This document shows, in pieces, positions 1 through 10,042 of a stretch of 64,000 nt of DNA. The DNA is from Serendipita indica DSM 11827. Its lineage: Eukaryota > Basidiomycota > Agaricomycetes > Sebacinales > Serendipitaceae. The translations under genes and the position numbers were made by a program. Below the pieces are notes generated by a model. It had not been told where the DNA came from and searched no databases. It saw nothing but the letters and a program-made list of their open reading frames with translations. The DNA is taken from the NCBI GenBank assembly GCA_910890315.1, contig CAJVGD010000012.1, positions 620,001 to 684,000 on the forward strand, written 5' to 3'. Numbering within the stretch: position 1 is the first letter of the stretch; every line of letters starts with the position of its first letter.

Positions 1-4
1 AGAC

Positions 5-832
5 GTGAAGCGACACTTAGAAGAGTCACACAGTTATGAGGATCTCCCGGGCTCGCTAGAAGAAATTAGGAAGGCACTGAACCTGCCTCGACGCAAAGCT
101 CCTCGACGCAAGGCTCCTCGAGTCAAGGTCTCTCAGCACCCGGGATCTGCTCCGCACAATTCGCAGGTTGCGCCGAACCCTTCCAGCGGTTCAGTTGTCG
201 TCGACAATTACCACACAGTCAAGGTCAACCCGCCCTCCACCCACGCACTGACCCACCCCCGACAACAGAACACCGCTCATCATTCTCGATGGGCTCCATA
301 TGGCATGGATGCCCGTCCCGTTCGTGTAACGAGGCAACGCGAAATTCCGCAGCCTGTTCCTCAGAGCCTCGGCCCTGAGTACGATCCTCCTGTCGTGCCT
401 CCGTACAACACTCTGTTAGGTGCTCTACCACCTCCGCCACCACCCGCCCCGGTTTGGGCACTTCAAGATCAACACTCAAGGTCAACCATACCTGGCCAAC
501 CACCGGAAGCTTACGACATTGCGCACGACCCGCCATACTTCACCCCAGCTAGCCAACTCTCGAATAGTAACTACGTGGACCAACCCCTCGCACCCAACAA
601 AGAGTACTTCAACACGTTCTCTGAGGCTACCTTACGGTGCGAGAAACACCGACACCCCGATCGAGTTTTCAGTTTGTTTCAACGCATACTGGCTCCTTTG
701 ACGTGTCGTGGAACTAGTCATACTAAATATTTTGCAGCCATAGTCATATGTCTCAGCCTCCTACTATGGGGTCTGAGTACCCTAGGGTGGCCACCAATAC
801 TGTCAACAATCTTCCAGCAGTTCCAAGCGTGA
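5..832 (+). CDS. C2H2 zinc-finger protein with C-terminal membrane segment, 3' end only
   Basis: The frame is open to the left edge, so this is the C-terminal part of a larger protein; the GTG at the edge is not a real start. The first residues (VKRHLEESH) have the spacing of the helix half of a C2H2 zinc finger (H-x4-H), implying finger(s) just outside the window. About 200 residues of proline-rich, basic, probably disordered sequence follow, with a run of seven prolines. Near the C-terminus a hydrophobic stretch (AAIVICLSLLLWGLSTLGW) is followed by only about 12 residues. A finger plus a tail anchor would suggest a membrane-tethered DNA-binding protein, but that is inference. I cannot name the family. 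Confidence 0.55.
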   Translation: MKRHLEESHSYEDLPGSLEEIRKALNLPRRKAPRRKAPRVKVSQHPGSAPHNSQVAPNPSSGSVVVDNYHTVKVNPPSTHALTHPRQQNTAHHSRWAPYGMDARPVRVTRQREIPQPVPQSLGPEYDPPVVPPYNTLLGALPPPPPPAPVWALQDQHSRSTIPGQPPEAYDIAHDPPYFTPASQLSNSNYVDQPLAPNKEYFNTFSEATLRCEKHRHPDRVFSLFQRILAPLTCRGTSHTKYFAAIVICLSLLLWGLSTLGWPPILSTIFQQFQA

Positions 833-1895
833 TGTACACTTCAGCGCTCCAGTCTGCGGGCTACCCTATGTACATCCAGGTATGTCACGTTTGTTTTCCC
901 AAAAACTGTCTTAAACTTGAGCAGAACTCGTGGTCTGCCTATGCTGGCTACTCGTAAGGGGGTCGTCCGGTTCATGAAGGGGGTTTCCTTCATATTTCAC
1001 TTGATCCGACGGGATCCTATACCCCGACTTCGTAGTCTAATCGGATTTCATTTCTAAACATCTAAACAACTATCACTAATGGCATGCTCGGATACCCGCT
1101 CCGGTTTTGATTGGAAATTAACGTCATTTTGGAATAAATTTTCATTTTGCTCTTATTCTGCCACTGGGATGATTTCCTCTTCAGAGCGAGTCTTCCGAAC
1201 CCTGAATCCCCAGGTGGTCGTTTCATCTCTTCCAACTCCGTCAGTCTCGGCTTCAATTGCTTTCCAAGCTCGTTACAGACTGGATAAACAGCTTGGGTCC
1301 ATGTCACTTCGCACTTCGACCATCCTGACAGCACTTTTGATAACCCCTCACTCGAGCCAATTCAGGATACGTTTCCGCATTTCGAAAGAACTGAATGTGG
1401 GCATATTCTATCTATCGAGACTGTCATCGAACGTTGAGTAGGCAACCCATTCAAGGAAGCTTCCCGACCTACGTAATTTCTTCCCTTCCTAGCCTCATAA
1501 TTAGATTCGATTCAATGCTTTCGCTACTTGAGAGAGATAATGAGCCAACTCCTCTTTTCCTCGGAGCACGTTTGTCAAAGATGTCCGTCCACAAAATGAA
1601 TTCATCCATTAAACTACAGGAAGAGTAAATCATCCAAAGAACAGAACATGGGTATCAGTCCGTGCATGAATTCGACGTGAAAATGTCGCGAATAACGCGC
1701 GTTCGTGAGGCTGGTTTCGTCCCTTGGGTAGTAGGTAGTACAAAGGGAAAAGGGGGGATATGAGGGTATGAATTGGGAGGTAATGGTGACGGAGAAGAGG
1801 TCGTGGCGAGGAGAGAGAGAGGAGGAACGAATGGGGTCGCTCTGTCGCGCAGGTCATCGTGACATATTCACGTCGAACAAGAGTCCTCTACGAGT
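833..1895. other. Intergenic, no supported gene
   Basis: About 1.06 kb between the 3' end of the zinc-finger gene and the 3' end of the DUF4203 gene. Two opposed ORFs of 90-120 codons overlap at 1062-1441, but neither has recognisable motifs or splice structure. The purine-rich stretch near 1740-1850 is probably 3' UTR of the minus-strand gene. Confidence 0.5.
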
Positions 1896-3751
1896 CTAGA
1901 GCATATTATACTTGACGTTTGGTTTCAATTTATTCGCTGCCGACTTTGGCGGGTTACCGCCGTTGTCTCGCATCCCGCTCGCACCAGCACTTGGTGCAGC
2001 AGGCATCTGTCGTTGACCTCGTCCTACTGGTCCTCCAGGTCCCCTCCATCCCTGAGCACGCGTGTCGTTTCGTAACGACGCTGGTGGTGGTGGTGCGGCG
2101 ACAGGCTGTGCGAACCCACTGCGACCACTACGCATCGAGGGCGCGTAGGCGGAGGGAGGAGGGTTACCTCGAGTATTCGAAAAAGGTGCCTGTTGTCGAA
2201 AAGGTGCCTGTTGTCGATTTGCGAGTTGTAGAGGGCGAACGGGAGGTGCTGTTTCTACACCACTGTACGCGCTTGAGACGTTTCCGCGATCATAGTACGA
2301 CTCTTGAGGAGGCCTTGAGTTGATGCCATATCGTGGTTGTCCGGGTGGCCCACCATTGCGATCAATGGAATAAACAGATGGCGTGCTAAATGTGCTCGCT
2401 CGCCGGTCTGCTCCACCGCGAAAGACGTTGAGCATGCTCATCCTGGCCGTGTTGCTCATTCTTTTTGCAACATTAACGGCTGCCCCCATGAATCCTCGAC
2501 GACCGACGCCCGGGCCAGACGTTTGGGGGACGTTGCCGTACGGGTTAGCCGACTGTTGCTGAACGGGATACTGGACATTTGCCTGATTTGGGAGAGAGGG
2601 TACGAGCGAGGGAAAGCGGAGTTCTATGTGCTGTGGCTCCTTTTGTGCAACCGCTTCTTGGGCCTCCTTTTCGCTCACGTATCCTTCGTCGCCAGGGCCA
2701 AGAACAGGAGCTCCGTTGACGGAGCGCTTGTACTCTTCTAGTGATTCTGGTGTGCGATCAAAAGGCTCCTTGAATACGCGATGCTGGAGAAAGGCGAAAA
2801 TAGGGCTAGGCAAATTAGCGCAAGGGCCTGGGAGAAAGAGGATGGTTCATACATCAATCCAATTGCCGATGCGAGTATGATAACCGTGGATAACGGGGGC
2901 TTGTAGCCAACCCGTAACGTGGCCACGATGTGTACCTTGTTCCTGTCTAGGAGATAGCGTAGACCGAGGCTCATTCCCGATTGCTTGTTTAGAACCAAAT
3001 CGACCGCGAGAGCTATCAAAAAGCTTCCACATGTAGAGCTGGAAACGATCTATCAAACGGTCAGGGGTGAATCTCACGCGAGTCGCCGAAGAAACCTCAC
3101 CACTGCCAATCGCTGATGCCAAATGGGCCAAATGGCACCTGCCAGCGCAAAAGCTCCGACGAGTACTGCGTTGAGCGCGTATATCGGAATGAGAAGACCT
3201 TCGCGCATGAGGACGATGAGAATTGCCAAGGACACTCCCGCGCTCGCTCCAAGAAAACAGACTCCGGCATGAATGCCGACTCGTAGGGACCCGAGGGCGG
3301 CACCAAGGAGAAAAGAACCCCAAATGAACAGCGTCAAGTATAGATCAGACGTCGTCGGGTTTGCGGCCAGTGAACCTCCGGGCGTCGTGTTGACGAATGC
3401 AGACCAGATGAGGAGCGAAAGAGCGAGTCCTCCACCGATTCCAGAGGTCACACGCCAGCCTCGTACGCCAGCCGTCGCGAGGGGAAGCCCGAGAACACTG
3501 GCAAAGGCTATCCACAGGACGGCTGGGACGTTCAAGCCAGAGCCTCCACCGTCTGTAAAGCTTGCTTGTCCCAAGGAGGGAGAGTTGGCGGGTAGACCAT
3601 TGTTGACCGGCGTCGCACCCAGCTGCCGGCTGCTCAACCTCAGCCTAGTGGCAGCAACGGGTCCGGCGTTGGTGACGGCGAGTGCGACGGCGAGGACAAG
3701 GGTAGAATATGGTAAAGAGCGTGATGTTGAGCCACTTGAAGCTCGATGCAT
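1896..3751 (-). CDS. DUF4203 (TM7S3/TM198-like) seven-helix membrane protein
   Basis: Three exons join in phase: 3751-3078, 3038-2853 and 2805-1896, giving 589 residues. The introns are 39 and 47 bp. The ATG at 3751 opens a signal peptide (LVLAVALAVTNAGPVAA); upstream in-frame codons have no ATG. About seven hydrophobic helices follow to roughly residue 300, ending with the family pattern NKQSGMSLGLRYLLDRN, then YKPPLST and QHRVFKEPFDR, the last restored by splicing the second intron. The C-terminal half is a disordered Pro/Gln/Arg/Ser tail containing the repeat FRQQAPF. TM7S3/TM198-like proteins are poorly characterised membrane proteins; plasma-membrane or vesicle location is likely but not shown here. 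It shares a 0.4 kb divergent promoter region with the PKA gene. Confidence 0.85.
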
Positions 3752-4165
3752 CAAGCAGCGAGCACGAGTGGTGTTATTGGGACAGTCCAATTTTGGAAGG
3801 GGGCCTATAAACGAGCGAACGGGACCAGCCACGGACCCTGGAGAGATATCTAAGAGACAAGATAGATGTTAGTTGGCGGTTTATAGTCGTTTTCTGGCCA
3901 GAGTGAGATGAGCGTACCGAAACGCCGGGAAGAGTGGAAGCCAAGTTTGATGGGTGGGTGCGAAGTCGGCGAACCGAGTGGGACATAAGCAACCAAGCAA
4001 CGCCGATTAACAATGTTTCTTAACAATATTTATAACTATTCTTGACAGTCCCAGACAACACCGACGTGCCTGCCTATTTCAAAGATGCCCGATTCTGGTC
4101 CACTCTTGTTCCCGCCCGTCTCCCTCGACTGCCCGCCTGTCACCATATCCTCTTCGTCTTCAGCC
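3752..4165. promoter_or_regulatory. Divergent promoter region, DUF4203 gene / PKA
   Basis: A 414 bp spacer between two divergent starts. An AT-rich TATA-like patch lies at about 4028-4036, some 130 bp upstream of the PKA start, followed by a C/T-rich leader. No other motif is assigned. Confidence 0.4.
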
Positions 4166-5664
4166 ATGTGTACGTTCTAGACACGACATGGCGCGTCCAG
4201 AGCTCATTTTCTCATTTTCTGTGCAATTTTAGCCAACAAACCGAGCATGATGTCGCGCATCAGCGACAAGTTTACGCAGCATGCAAGTCCAGCGCGTTAT
4301 CAGCAACAACAGCAGCAACAACAGCCAATGGTGACGTCTACACCTTCATCGCCGTCGTCGTATCTCCCGTCGAGCGACTATGCAGGATCGACGGCACGCT
4401 CTTCCTTTTCGTCGTCGATCCACTCGAACCCTAATACATGGCAGCAGCAGCAGCAACCAGTAAAGCAGGATAAGCCCGCTAAATCTCTCGCTCAGCTTCC
4501 CAGCCACCTCCCAAACACCCGCCCGATGCAGCAGCCTCAGCAGCATTTACAAGGCGTCGTCAATGCCACCCAGCGAACAGATCTCCCACAGCGTGCACAA
4601 GGTTATCAACAGCAACAGCCCGCGCAGCCACGCCAGGTCCCCCAAAAGCGAGGAAGGTACGGGATGACCGATTTCACTATTCATCGAACACTTGGAACTG
4701 GTAGCTTTGGACGTGTACATCTTGCGCGTTCAAAGCACAATATGCGATACTACGCCATCAAGGTACTCGCAAAGGAAAAGGTCTATAGGATGAAACAGGT
4801 CGAACACACCAACTCTGAGCGTGCAATGCTCGCACGAGTCCAACATCCATTCATCGTCAACCTCTGGGGTACCTTTCAGGACTCGCAAAACCTGTACATG
4901 ATCATGGACTTTGTGCCCGGAGGTGAACTCTTCACCCTCTTACGAAAATCCCAACGATTCCCAAATCCAGTCGCCAAGTTCTATGCTGCAGAGGTTGCAC
5001 TTGCCCTCGACTATCTCCACAGTCAGGATATCATCTACCGGGATCTCAAACCGGAGAACATCTTGATCGCTGCTGACGGTCACGTCAAGATTACAGACTT
5101 TGGCTTTGCAAAGTTGGTGCCAGACGTAACATGGACACTCTGTGGGACGCCAGATTACCTTGCCCCAGAGATCATCCAGGGCAAAGCCTACAACAAGTCG
5201 GTGGATTGGTACGCCCTCGGTGTCCTCATCTTCGAAATGTTGGCAGGGTACCCACCATTCTACACCGAATCGGCTCACCCCGTACACCTGTACGAGAAGA
5301 TCCTTACGGCACAGGTGTCCTACCCCGTCTTCTTTGATCCACTGGCCATCGACATTCTCGGCAAGTTCCTCAGCAAGGACGTCACAGAACGCTACGGTAA
5401 CCTAAAGTATGGAAGCAAAGACATTTTCTCGCATGCGTGGTTCGCAGAGGTTGTTTGGGAAAAGCTCCGCCGACGAGAGATTCCCGCGCCCTATGTGCCT
5501 CGCATAGACGGAGATGGCGACTCTAGCCAGTAAGTACTCAGTAAAATGATACGCCCTAGTACTCATGTTGCGTTAGATATGAGAGATATGCCGAGAACGA
5601 CGTCGCGTCGTATGGCCAGACTGGACCTGATCCGTTCGCGGAGCTGTTCACAGAGTTTGACTAG
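4166..5664 (+). CDS. pkaC: cAMP-dependent protein kinase (PKA) catalytic subunit
   Basis: Proposed exons are 4166-4169, 4233-5529 and 5577-5664 (462 residues). The core from ATG 4247 is certain. A 4-nt first exon (ATGT) across a 63 bp intron adds six residues in frame in front of it. The N-terminus is long, disordered and Q-rich (several Q runs). The AGC kinase domain starts near residue 149: glycine loop [17 protein letters not shown] lysine, YRDLKPEN catalytic loop, DFGFAK, then [12 protein letters not shown] with the activation-loop threonine. Splicing the last 47 bp intron restores the PKA C-tail, ending FTEFD with the FxxF hydrophobic motif; unspliced, the frame would stop at once. It phosphorylates Ser/Thr targets downstream of cAMP once released from its regulatory subunit. 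Confidence 0.95.
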
Positions 5665-5746
5665 CTGGGCGATCCAACCCTTTGGCTTTATTCGCACATC
5701 CCTGGCTGGATATCCCTATCATTCTTTCACGTCCACTAGCACCGCA

Positions 5747-6757
5747 TCATCTCTGGTCTTTACGCTTTTCTTTACATCCTCTCGCTTTATGCGTCTTCAT
5801 TTTCGTGCAGTGGATACGCGCGTGGTGATCTCTACGATCCTGTATTACCATCTCTAGCAACAACAAGCTCTTCTCCGAATCATATCCCTCCAAACTTAGA
5901 CTGATTGAGGTTGTTGGTCCTATGCATCTGTAATGAGCGAACCGTTCGGGATGTAATAGGCGACTCAGGTTCCACCATTCTGGTAATTCTGGCAGTGATG
6001 CTTCCAATTCCAAGGCGTCTCGTTGAAGACGTTCATAGTCAGGCTCCGGTATATCTCCTCTGAGGCCCCAGTTCGGTTCCTTGTCTAAATAATTATCCAG
6101 AATCCTCCAGCAGGGGTGACGATGCAGAGCACCTGCTGCATCCATAGCCCACTTCACCGTTGCCGTAACTTCAGTGCGATCCCACTTGGTATATGATTTG
6201 CCTGCCGCTACGTAGAGTGTCCATAGTCCATCACGCAACCAGTGACTGCGCTCTGTGCGCAAGCGGGTTAAGTAAGCAATCAGTCTGGGATCAAGCTGAT
6301 GATCATTGGTGAAGATGCTATCATCAGCGGTTACTAGTAGCTGAAGAGCCTTTCGAGCAGCATTGGGAAGATTGTAACGAGTCGCTAGGGAAAAAGCGAT
6401 TATTGGTTGCTCCATTTTAGATCCCTCACGTAAAACCTCGTTCTCCCACCATCTCAACGCCTTTGAAACCCGGTATTTTGTAGCTGCCTCGAGGAGCCTG
6501 ACGATGGATTTCGAGTCTACTGGGAGAGGATCTTTAATAGGATCGATAAAGCGCAGAAGTCGGTCCAAAGTGTCTGCATCTTCTGTGAGTACAAGCTCGG
6601 ATGGGTCCTCCCCGGTCCCAAACATGTCTTTGAAGACGGGTGAGACATAGAAGAGGAAGAGGCGTTGGATATAAAAGCGAACGCCATCACTAGATACGAG
6701 AGCAAAGTCACCGTATCCAGCTGGAAACTCATCCGAGTCTCTGACGTTCTGCGCCAT
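5747..6757 (-). CDS. BTB/POZ domain protein (copy 1)
   Basis: A single-exon frame from the ATG at 6757 gives 336 residues. Family landmarks are present in order: EFPAGYGDF, SSDGVRFYIQR, VSPVFKDMF, LTEDADTLDRLL, LLEAATKYRVSKALRWWE and a C-terminal SLPELPEWW. These fit the agaricomycete BTB family that usually supplies substrate adaptors for cullin-3 ligases; no substrate can be inferred. The frame continues about 70 residues past the usual family end into basic sequence, so a 3' intron or later mutation is possible. It converges on the PKA gene, whose stop lies about 80 bp away. An in-frame upstream stretch is hydrophobic but lies before the conserved start. Confidence 0.8.
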   Translation of the reverse strand: MAQNVRDSDEFPAGYGDFALVSSDGVRFYIQRLFLFYVSPVFKDMFGTGEDPSELVLTEDADTLDRLLRFIDPIKDPLPVDSKSIVRLLEAATKYRVSKALRWWENEVLREGSKMEQPIIAFSLATRYNLPNAARKALQLLVTADDSIFTNDHQLDPRLIAYLTRLRTERSHWLRDGLWTLYVAAGKSYTKWDRTEVTATVKWAMDAAGALHRHPCWRILDNYLDKEPNWGLRGDIPEPDYERLQRDALELEASLPELPEWWNLSRLLHPERFAHYRCIGPTTSISLSLEGYDSEKSLLLLEMVIQDRRDHHARIHCTKMKTHKARGCKEKRKDQR

Positions 6758-6850
6758 TTGGATTCCAAGTCCGAGTAGCGCTGCCACCAAGAGTACATGG
6801 CCATACAGACACGCAAAGTATTCGTAAGCATACGCTAACACAATCCTAAA

Positions 6851-7647
6851 CTACTTGGGTAGCTCTGGGAGACTGTCTTCGAGCTCGGCTGCCTCGCTCC
6901 TCCACTGCTCGAAAGCGCCCTGCTCAACATATCGACGAAGAGGCTCAATCTCTACCTTGTCCCAATACACCATCAAGATTCTCCAACTTGGCTCCTCGTC
7001 TAGACCGGCCGCGACCTCCATGAACCAAGTGGCGACTCGCTGAAAGTTTGGTCCTGCAAATCGCCAAGAGCCCATTGCCCATACCGGAGCCATTACCTGT
7101 GTTAGCTTCGCTCTGAACCATGCGCTTCGGTCGGCGCGTAGTTCGAGTAAATGTGAGAATAACTTGCTCTCAAAGAGAATGGGCGTCTGGAGCTCTTTGA
7201 GAGGGGCCTTGACTAGGTCTCGCAAAGCCGCACGCACGGTCTCGTGTAGACTGAAACGTGCAGCGATGGCCAGGCAGAGCATTGGGTCGTTGAGCTTCTT
7301 CCGTGATGGCTTTCTGACCTCTCTCTCCCACCATTTGACGACTTGAGGAGCTTGATACTTTTGGGCGGCTTCGAGAAGCGCAGTAAGCGTGCCAAGTCCA
7401 TAGGGACGTCGATATCTTGAACTGGGTCGAAGAAGAGAAGAAGAAGACGGAGCGTACTAGCGTCCTCTGTCACCTGGAGCTCTGAAGGTCCATCTCCCAT
7501 TGCGAACATGTCTCGAAAGACGGGGGAGACATGGGTCAGAAGCGAACGAGGAATGTGGAAGGCGACTTTGTCGCTGGAAATGAGCTTAAAGTCTCCATAT
7601 CCCGGTGGGAAATCGCGCGAATTTGTGTAACTCGATCCACTGCTCAT
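6851..7647 (-). CDS. BTB/POZ domain protein (copy 2), one-base frame break
   Basis: The N-terminal half (ATG at 7647; FPPGYGDFKLISSD, THVSPVFRDMF, VTEDASTLRLLLLFFDP) and the C-terminal half (LLEAAQKYQAP, VVKWWEREV, DEEPSWRIL, SLPELPK) lie in different frames. They meet near 7385-7395, where one missing base, probably a G in a GG pair, would restore the family pattern. No plausible intron explains the shift. It is a head-to-tail neighbour of copy 1, only about 90 bp away, so the pair looks like a local duplication. It is either a sequencing deletion in a good gene or a young pseudogene; several similar breaks in this window favour the former. Confidence 0.7.
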
Positions 7648-7930
7648 AGGGGTTGCAACGGCAGAGAGGTCGGGTCCAAGTACCTCTCTGGTCCACGTCT
7701 TTACAAATGCCAATCGGCATAATTATAGGAGATTTCAAATATTCCTTTCCTTCCAATAAAGTCGTACAAGTCATAACAAAGAGACTACAAGGCGAAGCCG
7801 TCTGAGAGCAGCCAGCCAGATCTCCAACGGTGAATACAGCGTGAAGAGGAGTGATTAGGGTGGAAGATGGCGTGTCATGTTTGCGTTACGCTCTGAGGCG
7901 ACCACGGGAGTGGGTCGTCTCAGTAGCGTT

Positions 7931-9716
7931 CTAGTTGAAGCGGCAAATACCGCACGTAATATTTGGAGTCGACGAAAAGCCAGTGAGCTGAAAATTGCAG
8001 TCCGTGAGCCATGTGCTCTGGCAGAGTGCTGAACTCAGCCCGCCATGTAATGCGGGATTGTTCTGCATGTGAACGACTCGGAGCAACGATGGAAAGGCGA
8101 ACCCTGGAGAGACAAAGACGAGGTTATTGTTCGAGAGGTCCAGCGTAAGGAGTCGTGGAAGAGATAAGCTTGTCAAGTTTTGAGTGAATCCGTTGTATGA
8201 GAGGTCTCTGAGATATAGTGAGCACAAGCTTTCAAGTATCCGAAGACGTACAATAATTCAAGCGTCTCCGCGAAGACGGTGCTGGAGCCAATACCAAGAA
8301 GGTTTGGATAAAGATTCTGATTCCTGACGGTGCTATAGATTTTCGTCAGTAGAGGAAAAATCCCAATAGGAGATGCTTACAGATTCTGAAGTGGTACATT
8401 TAGAATCGAGTCTGGGAGGCTTCCTCCCATTGCCCAGTTTCCATCCATCGTCAACGACTTGAGTTTCGCCAGGGCACCGTCTTGCTTGAAGATGGCATCA
8501 CTCTCAAAGCCCTGGAATGACGTGTTGTACAGTTGAAGGTCACGCAACGATGACGGTAAACTGCCATTGAGGGGACCGGTAGGATCATTTTTATCACCAG
8601 TGATAGAAAGTGAAACCAGAGAGGTCAGGGCAGAAAGGGCTCCTGGTATGACTTGAGGAATTGCCGGATGTTGCAACGAACTATCGAGCAAAGTGTCAGT
8701 AGGGGGCAAAGAATAAGTGCATCCACGTACAGGGCAGTAATTGAACCCGAGCCGTCGCATGTCACTCCTCCCCAAGTACATATCTTTACATCTTTCATCC
8801 ACCCTGCACTAGAAAATGCATTTTGTCCTCCGGTGTTTGCAGAAGTAAATATCGAACTCGCGCCGCAGAATTGCTTCGCGGCTGCGATCAAATCGGCATC
8901 TCGAGCGTTTGACGCGCTGTTGAGAAAATCCGATGAGACGCTCTGCAAGGTCGGTAAACAGTTCGAGCATTGATACGCAGTTGGGTTGGATGGCGCATTG
9001 TCTCGAAAGTCGTTTAAGCATCTAGACTGATCGTCGTTGAGGGTTGTGGTGGAGTTGTGGCCGATGCCATCAATGGCACCAACGAGCTTTGGTCGTACAA
9101 TTCGGACGAGGAGAATAATAGTCGCAATAACAAGAAGAAGAATGATAGCGCATATTGCCATTACCCGTATTCGTCGGCGACGCAACGCGCGCTCAAACTC
9201 CTGCTCCTCTGGGGATAGAAGTTTCTCCTTGGGCGATTGGAGAGGAATAAATGATGGAAGCTTTTCATAGTTATTCTCGTGGGATACTCGTGTCGAGCCC
9301 TCTCCTCCATCCGCATCATATGTGGCGGGCGGCGCAGGTTGCGTGGCCAAAGGCGGCGAGTCTGATTGCTGTCGTCGAAAATTTATATGTTGTCGTCGTG
9401 GGTCTCGTGGCTTTTGGGGCTCCACACTGATGGCTTTGCCCTTTTCCCTTTCCAGTGATGGCCTCGCGCTTCGACTTGTCGAAGTCTTGACGGCACGGAT
9501 GGCGCCTGGTTCTAACGACAACGACGGTCTTGGAGGAGCAAGTGCAGCATTTGGATGCAAGTCGGACATCCTTGCTTGCGACCCCAAAGGCATTGGTCTC
9601 GAGATGACCATGTTGTGGATATCCTGCGAACCTCCAGACCCCTTTTTGCTGCCACTTGAATTTTCTGATCGATGGTGTCGTGTCCTATGGCCATGACGTG
9701 AAGAGGAGGGATCCAT
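7931..9716 (-). CDS. Type II membrane protein with LRR ectodomain
   Basis: Four exons (9716-8731, 8680-8381, 8332-8252, 8207-7931) join in phase to 547 residues, with introns of 50, 48 and 44 bp. Residues 1-180 are basic, Ser/Pro/Arg-rich and disordered. One transmembrane helix (about 185-207) follows RRRRIR, so the N-terminus should be cytosolic and the C-terminus outside. The ectodomain has a cysteine-rich stretch, then a cap WMKDVKICTWGGVTCDG resembling the LRRNT cap of plant receptor kinases (W-x-GV-x-C), then leucine-rich repeats such as LRDLSYNGF and LLTLDLSNNNLVF. There is no kinase domain. A role in sensing wall or plant ligands is inference. It is divergent from the SulP transporter. 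Confidence 0.8.
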
Positions 9717-10042
9717 CTTGCACGAATTCTGGGCTCTCCGAGTCTCCAGATGGTCGTGGTCAGGTTCAAAAGAGGCGGCTGACTTTAGCGTGCTCCAGCG
9801 GCCACTTGTGAGCCCAAGAAATAGCGTAGACCAGTTTATAATGTACAATGGGGTATCCATGCGATTGCCTGCATCTGTCCGGCCACACAATAGCCATTCA
9901 TGCGGCCAGCACGAGTTTGCAGATCCTCGAGACCCTGAAGCCAGACCGTGGAAATTTCGAGCTAAAACATTGTATTTTCTAATCTTTGGAGCATCTCCGG
10001 AATATTCAGAATTGGTGATTGGCCACGCCTTTTCCCTACACC
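9717..10042. promoter_or_regulatory. Divergent promoter region, LRR protein / SulP transporter
   Basis: A 326 bp spacer between two divergent starts. A 236-codon plus-strand frame runs through it but carries none of the transporter exons in phase and is not treated as coding. No clear TATA box is visible. Confidence 0.35.

Noticed and set aside
1062-1441. Two opposed ORFs of 90 and 120 codons
   Set aside because: Overlapping on opposite strands, no motif or codon regularity in either.
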